From: Undibacterium sp.
GTDB lineage: Bacteria; Pseudomonadota; Gammaproteobacteria; Burkholderiales; Burkholderiaceae_D
Direction of reading: 5' to 3'
DNA length: 7,128 nucleotides
Assembly: GCA_019752975.1 (NCBI GenBank)
Contig: JAIELM010000299.1
Coordinates: 1 to 7,128 of the forward strand
How positions within the stretch are numbered: position 1 is the stretch's first letter; the number at the start of each line of letters is the position of its first letter. Both the position numbers and the translations under genes were made by a program. Shown here one piece after another: positions 1-6,077 of the stretch. The notes below the pieces were generated by a model, which was given only the letters and a program-made list of their open reading frames with translations, was not told where the DNA came from and ran no database searches.

Positions 1-350
1 GCTATTGGCGCCTCATTCGCAGCAAAACCGCCTCGAAAAGTGCATCCATCATCATCAAAATCCTAATGGAAAATCTCGGTTGAACTGAGATTTCCCGAAT
101 ACCAGCCACGTCACGAAACATTATTGCACTATTTGTTTCGGAGACACACAGAGAATACGCAAAGATCTAGATTTGATCCACTAAATTCTTCACCACTTGA
201 TTTTTCATGTAAAACAAACAAAACTCAAAGCATCTTACATGTAAAAAAACCACGATTATTTCCATTTCAACACACTACTAACTGGCCTTTTCACTCTAAA
301 ACAAATTAATCGCTTTATGGCACGACATTTGCTGTTGTCACGCTCAATGA
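1..350. other. AT-rich spacer with no supported gene
   Basis: No convincing coding region is visible here. All three + frames entering from the left edge close early, at 64-66 (TAA), 81-83 (TGA) and 86-88 (TGA). One of them could be the tail of an upstream gene, but the 20-28 visible residues match no family I know. On the - strand only very short frames exist. A 61-codon frame at 124-309 has low-complexity composition and no ribosome binding site, so I leave it out. The region holds a hairpin (68-96) and a 9-bp direct repeat CATGTAAAA (206-214 and 238-246). Confidence 0.6.
68..96. other. Hairpin, possibly a 3'-end or terminator structure
   Basis: AAATCTCGGT (71-80) pairs with ACTGAGATTT (84-93) around a 3-nt loop, with one G-U pair. 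One mismatch later, GG (68-69) pairs with CC (95-96). It sits directly after the stop at 64-66, as a terminator of an upstream + gene would. However, no T-run follows on either strand (CCCGAAT on +), so an intrinsic terminator is not secure. A protein-binding dyad is an alternative. Confidence 0.4.
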
Positions 351-379
351 TTGATTTTCAACGCATTAGCTTGGATAAT
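351..379 (+). promoter_or_regulatory. Putative sigma70 promoter of hemL
   Basis: TTGATT (351-356) and GATAAT (374-379) are separated by exactly 17 bases. Together they match the sigma70 consensus at 9 of 12 positions. Transcription would start near 386, giving a leader of about 25 nt before the hemL ATG at 411. This placement argues against the longer in-frame TTG start at 351, which would lie inside the -35 box. Confidence 0.6.
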
Positions 380-410
380 CGCACCCACCTTACACATTAT
401 ATATATACCC

Positions 411-1712
411 ATGTTGATTTCTAGAAATGAAACACTCTTCACGCGAGCTCAAAAGTCCACTCCAGGAGGTGTTAACTCGCCAGTGAGGGCTTTTCGCTCT
501 GTCGGTGGAATACCACGCTTTATCCAACGCGCATTAGGTCCGCACATTTGGGATGCTGACAATAAACAATACATTGACTATATAGGCTCATGGGGTCCAG
601 CGATTCTGGGGCACGCTCATCCTGAAGTAGTACGAGCGGTACAAGAAGCCGCACAGGCGGGCCTCAGTTTTGGCGCCCCCACCGAGGGTGAAACCCTCAT
701 GGCCGAGGAAATTTGCAAATTAGTTCCATCAATACAGCAAGTACGCCTAGTATCTAGTGGAACTGAAGCCACGATGAGTGCTCTGCGCTTGGCGCGCGGT
801 GCTACTGGACGAGACAAAATCATTAAATTTGAAGGCTGTTATCACGGCCATGCTGACTCATTGTTGGTCAAAGCGGGTAGTGGATTACTGACCTTTGGCA
901 ATCCGACTTCAGGCGGCGTACCCAATGACTTTACCAAGCACACATTAGTGCTCGATTATAACGATGCCCAACAGTTAGAAGACGCATTTGCTCAATTTGG
1001 CGATGAAATTGCTTGCGTCATCGTCGAACCAGTGGCTGGAAATATGAACTTAATTCAGCCGCTACCAGCGTTTTTGCATACCATGCGTCGTCTATGCACT
1101 CAGTATGGTAGTGTTTTGATATTTGATGAAGTGATGTGCGGCTTTCGGGTTGCCCTCGGTGGGGCACAAGCGCTTTATCAAATTGAACCTGATCTCACTG
1201 CTTTAGGCAAAGTAATTGGTGGTGGACTACCAGTGGCAGCCTTTGGTGGACGAGCTGAGCTGATGGCGCATCTCGCACCGCTTGGAAATGTTTATCAAGC
1301 GGGCACGCTCTCTGGCAATCCTGTAGCCGTAGCCGCTGGCTTGACTACCCTAAAGCTCATCCAAGAACCAGGCTTTTACGAGAAACTCAGCGCACAAACC
1401 AAGCGTCTAACCGATGGACTTAATCAATTAGCGCAAAAACACCAGATCGATTTCTGTGCAGATGCCATTGGTGGCATGTTTGGGCTATATTTCAACCCAA
1501 AGGTGCCCACCAGCTATGCGCAAATGATGCAATCGGATACTGGCACGTTTAATCGTTTTTTCCATTTAATGCTGGAACAAGGCGTATATCTTGCCCCTTC
1601 CGCATTTGAAGCGGGTTTTGTCTCAGCACAACATGACGACAGTATCATCGATACCACCTTAACGGCGGCTGATCTGGCTTTCTCTACACTTAAGGTAAAG
1701 ACCTCCAATTGA
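411..1712 (+). CDS. hemL: Glutamate-1-semialdehyde 2,1-aminomutase
   Basis: This PLP enzyme converts glutamate-1-semialdehyde to 5-aminolevulinate, the last step of the C5 route to haem and other tetrapyrroles in the cytoplasm. The 433-residue product aligns by eye along its whole length with E. coli HemL (426 aa). Shared motifs are [11 protein letters not shown] (18-28), [16 protein letters not shown] (115-130), the YHGHAD segment (144-149), FDEVMCGFR (238-246, Asp239 facing the PLP ring nitrogen) and GKVIGGG, with Lys267 as the Schiff-base lysine. The C-terminal [11 protein letters not shown] (393-403) is also typical. I chose ATG 411 because family homology begins within a few residues of it. 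The frame is open to a TTG at 351, but those 20 extra residues are unlike the family and overlap the promoter. No clear Shine-Dalgarno precedes 411 (the upstream bases are TATATATATACCC). Position 243 is Cys where E. coli has Thr (VMTGFR). The gene appears monocistronic. Confidence 0.96.
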   Translation: MLISRNETLFTRAQKSTPGGVNSPVRAFRSVGGIPRFIQRALGPHIWDADNKQYIDYIGSWGPAILGHAHPEVVRAVQEAAQAGLSFGAPTEGETLMAEEICKLVPSIQQVRLVSSGTEATMSALRLARGATGRDKIIKFEGCYHGHADSLLVKAGSGLLTFGNPTSGGVPNDFTKHTLVLDYNDAQQLEDAFAQFGDEIACVIVEPVAGNMNLIQPLPAFLHTMRRLCTQYGSVLIFDEVMCGFRVALGGAQALYQIEPDLTALGKVIGGGLPVAAFGGRAELMAHLAPLGNVYQAGTLSGNPVAVAAGLTTLKLIQEPGFYEKLSAQTKRLTDGLNQLAQKHQIDFCADAIGGMFGLYFNPKVPTSYAQMMQSDTGTFNRFFHLMLEQGVYLAPSAFEAGFVSAQHDDSIIDTTLTAADLAFSTLKVKTSN

Positions 1713-1742
1713 GCTCAAGATGAGCTCAAGATGAGCGCAAGA
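1710..1742 (+). repeat. Three-copy 11-bp tandem repeat at the hemL stop
   Basis: The unit TGAGCTCAAGA occurs at 1710-1720 and 1721-1731, and as TGAGCGCAAGA at 1732-1742 (one substitution). The first copy begins with the hemL stop codon TGA. Because the 11-bp period is not a multiple of three, the three TGAs fall in three different frames and block read-through in every + frame. No hairpin with a T-run follows, so the hemL terminator is unidentified. Confidence 0.85.
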
Positions 1743-1804
1743 GGCCTGAAACAGGTATCAATTGTAAAACATGGAAAAATATCCATTATTTACCAGTAAT
1801 TAGC

Positions 1805-1834
1805 TTGTCATTACCAATTTGATTCTGCTATGTT
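1805..1834 (+). promoter_or_regulatory. Putative extended -10 promoter of the tolC-like gene
   Basis: TTGTCA (1805-1810, 5/6 to consensus) is followed after 18 bases by TATGTT (1829-1834, 4/6). The -10 box is preceded by TG at 1826-1827, giving the extended form TGnTATGTT. Predicted initiation is near 1841, about 43 nt upstream of the ATG at 1884. This suggests the channel gene is transcribed independently of hemL. Confidence 0.5.
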
Positions 1835-1883
1835 ACGTCCGCACTAGAGCAATTTGAGTTATTTTGATAAAAAGAGGTTGAAA

Positions 1884-3755
1884 ATGCGATTGAAATTGAA
1901 AACGATGAGCCTTGTAATTGGCGCGCTTGTCTCACCACTAGTATTTCCTATGCTAGTTAGTGCTCAGACAATGACGTTAAAAGAATCGGCGCAAAAAGCG
2001 ATTGCGACGAATCCAGAGGTTTTGGCCAAATGGCATAATTTTCAATCCTCTGGCGCCGAACGTGATGCGGTGTTTGGTGGTTATTTACCCAACGTCAATT
2101 TCATTGCTGGCGTTGGTCGAGATAGTCATGAAAATCGCTTGACTAAATCTGACCTCAATCGTCGCTCTGGCACTTTGAGTTTAAATCAAATGATTTACGA
2201 TGGCTTCCTCACCAGCAACGAGGTCAAACGTTTTGACCATATGCGCTTAGTGCGACTCTACGAATTTTATGATGCAGCTGAGGTTGTCACTTTAGAGGTA
2301 GTGCGCGCTTACATGGATGTCATCCGCTACCGTAAGCTCGTTAGCTTATCTGAAGATAACTATGTACGCCATCGTGCAGTGTATGAGCAAATTCAAGCAA
2401 AATCCAAAGCGGGCATCAGTCGCCGAGTCGATCTAGAGCAAATTTCTGGACGTGTGGCTTTGGCCGAGGCAAATTTACTTACCGAGACGTCAAATTTACA
2501 CGACGTTAGTGCGCGCTTTCAACGCCTAGTTGGCGTATCCCCAGGCAAAAATTTTGAAACACTGCCGACCATGACCAAGGGCATGCCGAGTGATATTTAC
2601 TCCGCTTTCAGCGCCGCATTCAGTACCAATCCCGCACTCTTAGCGAGTATAGAAAATATTCGTTCAGTCAACATAGGCGTTAGCTCACGTAAAGCAGCAT
2701 ACCAACCACGCTTAGATTTTAAAGCCAGCGCTGAACGCGGCACTAACATCGAAAACCTGTCAGGCAGAACCACCAACAACACCGCTGGCTTGCAACTTTC
2801 ATGGAATTTATTCAACGGCCTTAGCGATAAGGCACGGGTACAACAGGCGGCAGATCAAGTCAACGTCGCGCGTGATTTACGTGACAAATCTTGCCGTGAT
2901 ATCCGCCAAACACTCGCCATTGCCTATAACGATACCAAAAAATTAGCCGAACAACTGAGCTACTTGGATCAACATCAGCTTTCTATCGAAAAAGCACGTG
3001 ACGCTTATCGCCAGCAATTTGATATTGGCCAACGCTCATTACTGGACTTGCTAGACACCGAAAACGAATTATTTCAAGCTAAACGCGCTTTTGCTAACGC
3101 CGAAGTCGACCTCTCCTTAGCTCAAGCCAGAACACATGCAGGGATAGGTAGTTTACATTCTGCTTTGGGTCTGGTTCGACAAGATGCAGAACCGGGTAGC
3201 GTTAAGGTTTCCAATACTAACGACGAGGCAGCACAAAATTGCCCGATTGAAGCTCCTGAACTCTATCGAGTTGACAAGAATGCGTTAAACGCCCGTGCGT
3301 CGGAAGGCTTATCGGCCATCTCCAGCGCGCCGCCTCCTGCCGCACGTACTGAACAACCAGCACCAGCGGAAGCGGCAACGCCCGCCGTCACTAAGGACGC
3401 CGTTGCAGTCGCCCGCACTTCGATTCTTAACTCAATCAAAGGCTGGCGCGAGGCATGGATTAGTATGAATCCGGACGCCTACTTGGACTTCTATTCAAGC
3501 AAATACACCTCTCGCGAAACTTGGAGAGCATCAAGACGAGCACGTTTGCAAACGGCTCAAAAAATTAGTTTGGAATTATCCAACATACAATTTACGATGC
3601 ACGATGCCAAACATGCGACCACCACTTTTGAACAGGCATATCGTTCTGCGACCTATCAAGATACTTTGCAAAAAACATTGCAATGGGAAGAAATCGCTGG
3701 CAAGTGGGTCATCGTCAACGAAACCGTGTCAGGGCCAAAAGCCAAGCAATGGTAG
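1884..3755 (+). CDS. TolC-family outer-membrane secretion/efflux channel with C-terminal NTF2/Csd6-like domain
   Basis: This is an exported outer-membrane protein of the TolC/OEP type, the trimeric exit duct of type I secretion or efflux systems (623 aa). A signal peptide spans residues 1-27 (cleavage VSA|QT). Two OEP repeats follow, about 30-230 and 235-430, each starting with a helix carrying NP (43-44, 249-250) and a strand region. Diagnostic stretches are SCRDIRQTLAIAYND (336-350) and QFDIGQRSLLDLLDTENEL (378-396), close to the LapE/AggA-like channels of adhesin secretion. Cys337 and Cys453 (NCPIEAPE) could form a disulfide. After a Pro/Ala-rich linker (about 481-503), residues 510-616 form a compact domain with GWREAWISMNPDAYLDFYS (520-538), a central W and R/A-rich helix, and KWVIVNE (607-613). 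This resembles the NTF2-like domain at the C-terminus of Csd6-type L,D-transpeptidases and should face the periplasm. ATG 1884 is preferred to the open TTG 1854 because AGAGG lies six bases upstream and the signal peptide starts cleanly. No ABC or HlyD partner is adjacent, so the substrate is unknown. Confidence 0.9.
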   Translation: MRLKLKTMSLVIGALVSPLVFPMLVSAQTMTLKESAQKAIATNPEVLAKWHNFQSSGAERDAVFGGYLPNVNFIAGVGRDSHENRLTKSDLNRRSGTLSLNQMIYDGFLTSNEVKRFDHMRLVRLYEFYDAAEVVTLEVVRAYMDVIRYRKLVSLSEDNYVRHRAVYEQIQAKSKAGISRRVDLEQISGRVALAEANLLTETSNLHDVSARFQRLVGVSPGKNFETLPTMTKGMPSDIYSAFSAAFSTNPALLASIENIRSVNIGVSSRKAAYQPRLDFKASAERGTNIENLSGRTTNNTAGLQLSWNLFNGLSDKARVQQAADQVNVARDLRDKSCRDIRQTLAIAYNDTKKLAEQLSYLDQHQLSIEKARDAYRQQFDIGQRSLLDLLDTENELFQAKRAFANAEVDLSLAQARTHAGIGSLHSALGLVRQDAEPGSVKVSNTNDEAAQNCPIEAPELYRVDKNALNARASEGLSAISSAPPPAARTEQPAPAEAATPAVTKDAVAVARTSILNSIKGWREAWISMNPDAYLDFYSSKYTSRETWRASRRARLQTAQKISLELSNIQFTMHDAKHATTTFEQAYRSATYQDTLQKTLQWEEIAGKWVIVNETVSGPKAKQW

Positions 3756-3793
3756 AAAAAACCTTAGCTTGAATTAGCCACCCAAAACCTTAG

Positions 3794-3829
3794 ATGCTCA
3801 GTGTCCCAATCAGGCCTGAGCATTTTTTT
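3794..3829 (+). terminator. Rho-independent terminator after the tolC-like gene
   Basis: ATGCTCAG (3794-3801) pairs with CTGAGCAT (3816-3823) around a 14-nt loop and runs straight into seven consecutive T (3823-3829). It begins about 40 bases after the TAG at 3753-3755, as expected for the end of the channel transcript. Confidence 0.85.
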
Positions 3830-3910
3830 CGATTCATCGACATTTATTTTCAGAATAATACAAAATTACTTGTCAAGTGCGGTGCTGTAGCGGTAATGTA
3901 TTCGTACCTA

Positions 3911-4149
3911 ATCCTAAATTCCTCTGTTGACCGCTACAAACGGTCTGGTAAGCCGCATGAATATTGACATTTACGCTGTTTTTAAGGATCACCATTTTGG
4001 TGAGGCCGCTACGAATTCGATTGCACACTTTTCCGCGCCTTTGGACTGCGTTGCTCCTCCTATCAACGTAAAGGTTGCGTCGTCGTCGCGCCTTGCCAAA
4101 GACGCGGAAAAATGCACACTCGAACCCGTCCAACAGAGGAATTTAGGAT
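3911..4149. repeat. MITE-like palindromic element with 19-bp terminal inverted repeats
   Basis: ATCCTAAATTCCTCTGTTG (3911-3929) is exactly inverted at 4131-4149. If the repeat is trimmed by one base, TAA lies immediately outside each end (3909-3911 and 4149-4151), consistent with a 3-bp target duplication. Inside, a second inverted pair, 4016-4044 against 4096-4124, matches at 24 of 29 positions, and smaller hairpins occur at 3929-3945 (GACCG/CGGTC) and 3989-4003 (TCACC/GGTGA). The 239-bp unit has no transposase. The two overlapping open frames across it (3927-4151 on +, 3873-4133 on -) both run through a terminal repeat and look non-coding. This is the architecture of a non-autonomous miniature inverted-repeat element. 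I cannot name its family or a parent transposase. Confidence 0.7.
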
Positions 4150-4184
4150 AAATATTTTTTGATTGGTTGGTGAAGGAGTTAGTG

Positions 4185-4781
4185 ATGAAAAGCGTATTGA
4201 TCTATTTTAAAGGTTTGTTTTGTGTCCTTGCTTTAATAGCGACTCACAGCGTGATGGCGCAAATAATGAAGCCTGGATTATGGGAAATGAAGCAAAGTCT
4301 CCCGGCTGATCCTAAGCAGAAAGCGGCGATGGAGGAGATGGAAAAGCAAATGGCGAAAGTGCCACCGGAACAAAGAAAAATGATAGAGCAAATGCGTGAT
4401 CAGGCCATGGCCAAAGCGGGTGTGAGCATGAATATCAATGCTGGGATTGTCACTATTAAAATGTGCATCACCAAAGAGCAAGCTGAGTTAAATGAGCTGC
4501 ATACAATGGGTGATAAAGCGCAGTGCACTCATAAAAACACCCGTAGTGGTACTGTGCTACATAGCCAGTTTGTCTGCACTAAACCTGACATGCACGGCGA
4601 AAGCACCACTACTTTCAATTCCAATGAAGCGTTTAGTTCAGAAGTAAAGATGGTGATCAATTTAGCCGGTAAAATGGAGGAGAAAAAAATGTCTTCGCTA
4701 GGGCGTTGGCTAGGGACTGATTGTGGTGATATCAAACCCTATAACGCTAACACCAACTTACCCGTGCAAAAAAAGCCCTAA
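4185..4781 (+). CDS. Exported DUF3617 family protein
   Basis: This is a small exported protein of unknown function (198 aa). A signal peptide covers residues 1-25 (cleavage VMA|QI). The mature protein opens with KPGLWEMKQSL (29-39), the usual beginning of the DUF3617 family common in proteobacterial periplasms. Residues 41-78 are a Met-, Lys- and Glu-rich helical segment, possibly a coiled coil. The rest is a beta-type domain with four cysteines (94, 114, 131, 180) that could form two disulfides. The final motif GRWLGTDCGDIKP (173-185) is also family-like. ATG 4185 is chosen over the in-frame TTG at 4167 because AAGGAG (4173-4178) sits six bases upstream and the signal peptide then begins correctly. 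The start lies only 36 bases beyond the palindromic element, so its promoter must be within or just after that element. It converges on the M28 gene with a 27-bp gap and no clear terminator. Confidence 0.85.
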   Translation: MKSVLIYFKGLFCVLALIATHSVMAQIMKPGLWEMKQSLPADPKQKAAMEEMEKQMAKVPPEQRKMIEQMRDQAMAKAGVSMNINAGIVTIKMCITKEQAELNELHTMGDKAQCTHKNTRSGTVLHSQFVCTKPDMHGESTTTFNSNEAFSSEVKMVINLAGKMEEKKMSSLGRWLGTDCGDIKPYNANTNLPVQKKP

Positions 4782-4808
4782 GCCACGAATCTCAATTCCG
4801 CAGATCGA

Positions 4809-5831
4809 TTATTTTTTCACGTCGTACTTTTTTCGCTCTATTCTAAAATCATTTTTGGTCAACGCTTGATCGATCAAATGTACTGCTTCTTGCACGATCG
4901 CTATTGCACCATCAAAGAATTTTGGATTGATTTTGTCAAATGTATCGCTAGGCTTATGATAGTCGGCATGATCTTCTACACCCACATACAGATGAGGAAT
5001 GCCTGCCTTAAAAAAAGCGTATTGATCGGATTGATTGGTCCAATCGTCTTGGCCTTGTTCTGGTCTGTCGTGACCAAATAAAAGTTTAATTCCTTGGGTG
5101 CCATTGAGGTGGGTTAATAGCGGCTGTAGTGAAGGTGTTTGATGGCTGCCACTGAAGTACAACTCATTTTTGTCACCACGCGCGATCATGTCAAAATTAA
5201 TGTTAATGGCAATTTGGTCGAGTGGTATCAAAGCCTGTTTGACGAAGGCGTTGGAGCCGACTAATCCTAATTCTTCACCGTCAAAAAAAGCGTAGACGAT
5301 GGGATGCTGTGGTTTTAAGGTTTGCATTTTTTTTGCAACCGCAAATACTCCAGCAACACCGGAAGCATTGTCATCTGCGCCGAAAAATAGGGCACCGTTT
5401 TTTACACCAAGATGGTCGTAGTGCGCAGAGACGACAATTTTTGCATTATTGTTGCTACTGCTTGGATTGCTCGCGTCCTGACACGCAAGGATATTTTGTC
5501 CTTTTTTTTCCGTACCAGTTCGGTCCGTGTAGCTAAATCCTTGGAGGTAACTGTCACCGCAAGGCTTTAATCCTAGCTCTTTAATTCGACTCAAAATATA
5601 ATCCTGTGCCAATGCATTTCCCGGCGTGGCTAAGGAGCGACCTTGCATTTTTTCACTGGCGAGCGCTTGTACATCGCGCATGGCGCTGGAGAGCGTGTTG
5701 CTCGCGTTTGTAGACGAAACGGGTGTCGTTGGAGCAGCCTGAGAATAACTGTTACTTGATATGCTCAGTGAGGTGCTCAGTGAGAGCACGAACAGGCTGA
5801 TGAAACTGGTGAGAGAGTAATGGCGTCGCAT
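4809..5831 (-). CDS. Exported M28 family zinc metallopeptidase
   Basis: This is probably a secreted or periplasmic aminopeptidase with two zinc ions, releasing N-terminal residues from peptides (340 aa). Residues 1-31 form a signal peptide (MRR, then a hydrophobic Leu/Ser stretch, then SQA|AP). The expected M28 ligands are all visible: His137 in AHYDHLG, Asp154 in GADDNASG, Glu187 with the neighbouring general base Glu186 in FDGEELGLVGS, Asp214 in NFDMI, and His292 in DYHKPSDT. Residue roles are assigned by analogy with the Streptomyces griseus aminopeptidase. Cys91 and Cys117 could pair. The substrate is not evident. The frame is open to a GTG at 5882, but ATG 5831 gives a proper signal peptide, although neither start has a good Shine-Dalgarno. 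Its upstream spacer is long and structured (5832-6077), separating it from sodB, so it is probably not simply the tail of the sodB operon. Confidence 0.9.
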   Translation of the reverse strand: MRRHYSLTSFISLFVLSLSTSLSISSNSYSQAAPTTPVSSTNASNTLSSAMRDVQALASEKMQGRSLATPGNALAQDYILSRIKELGLKPCGDSYLQGFSYTDRTGTEKKGQNILACQDASNPSSSNNNAKIVVSAHYDHLGVKNGALFFGADDNASGVAGVFAVAKKMQTLKPQHPIVYAFFDGEELGLVGSNAFVKQALIPLDQIAININFDMIARGDKNELYFSGSHQTPSLQPLLTHLNGTQGIKLLFGHDRPEQGQDDWTNQSDQYAFFKAGIPHLYVGVEDHADYHKPSDTFDKINPKFFDGAIAIVQEAVHLIDQALTKNDFRIERKKYDVKK

Positions 5832-5937
5832 GTTCGTCTGAAAATTGATTGTTAGGATTGATGGGATTGTTAGTAATGGCACTTTGATTGAAACGAGATT
5901 CTATTAGGTGCATTTCAGATTATTTTTAGCGCTGTTG

Positions 5938-5963
5938 GTAGCCAATGTCTCGCAATTGGCTAC
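5938..5963. promoter_or_regulatory. 9-bp perfect dyad upstream of the M28 gene
   Basis: GTAGCCAAT (5938-5946) is perfectly inverted at 5955-5963 with an 8-base spacer. It can be read as the first hairpin of a + strand RNA. Alternatively it may be an operator: on the - strand it overlaps a possible -35 region upstream of an AATAAT box (5919-5924) that could serve the M28 gene. The sequence alone does not decide between these readings. Confidence 0.4.
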
Positions 5964-6011
5964 TGATTCAGGCGCAAATTATCTCGATCTGGCTTGAATC
6001 GGTGTACGGTC

Positions 6012-6048
6012 AAGGCGGAGCAGCTTGATGCTGTCCGCCTTAATTTTT
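6012..6048 (+). terminator. Strong hairpin with + strand T-run downstream of sodB
   Basis: AAGGCGGA (6012-6019), a bulged G, then CAGC (6021-6024) pair with GCTG (6030-6033) and TCCGCCTT (6034-6041) around the loop TTGAT. AA and five T (6044-6048) follow on the + strand. Read on the - strand, the same hairpin lies about 36 bases after the sodB stop and may end that transcript, but there it is followed by GACCG rather than T. Its orientation therefore fits a + strand terminator best. Confidence 0.55.
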
Positions 6049-6077
6049 GAGAAGACATCGAACAAATTGTCAAGCGC

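Larger units (their letters stand above)
5938..6048 (+). ncRNA. Candidate structured small RNA between the M28 gene and sodB
   Basis: Three hairpins follow one another with little unpaired sequence: 5938-5963 (9-bp perfect stem), 5965-6000 (GATTCAGGC with GCTTGAATC, one G-U pair, 18-nt loop) and 6012-6041 (12 bp with one bulge). The last is followed by AATTTTTG, as in an intrinsic terminator read on the + strand. The G-U pair of the second stem forms only in the + strand transcript. No + strand gene lies upstream to need this terminator. A weak promoter, TTGTTA (5849-5854), 17 bases, AGTAAT (5872-5877), would start an RNA near 5884. No reading frame of note lies within. This is an inference from structure only and no known RNA family is recognised. 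Confidence 0.35.

Noticed and set aside
1..88. Possible tail of an upstream + strand gene
   Set aside because: All three frames are open from the edge for 20-28 codons, none resembles a known protein end, and there is no basis for choosing one.
124..309. 61-codon + strand frame upstream of hemL
   Set aside because: Non-ATG start, no ribosome binding site, low-complexity Asn/Thr/Ser/Phe-rich translation and no recognisable motif in an AT-rich spacer.
351..410. 20-residue N-terminal extension of HemL from a TTG start
   Set aside because: The extension has no counterpart in E. coli HemL, and the TTG is the first part of the proposed -35 box.
1744..1757. hemL terminator at CCTG-AAA-CAGG
   Set aside because: The stem is only four base pairs with no T-run after it.
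2597..2815. - strand frame inside the tolC-like gene, and similar antisense frames in hemL, sodB, DUF3617 and M28
   Set aside because: These are complementary-strand shadows of well-supported genes, without independent motifs or ribosome binding sites.
3830..4150. CRISPR array or integron-like attachment site
   Set aside because: There is no regularly spaced direct repeat, and the inverted repeats lack the conserved core of an attC site.
3873..4151. Two overlapping frames (74 and 86 codons) in the spacer after the tolC terminator
   Set aside because: They run on opposite strands over the palindromic element, both translate its terminal repeat (the same QQRNLG string), and neither has a ribosome binding site.
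4782..4817. Bidirectional terminator between the DUF3617 and M28 genes
   Set aside because: T-runs exist on both strands (4812-4817 on +, complement of 4768-4774 on -), but only very weak stems precede them.
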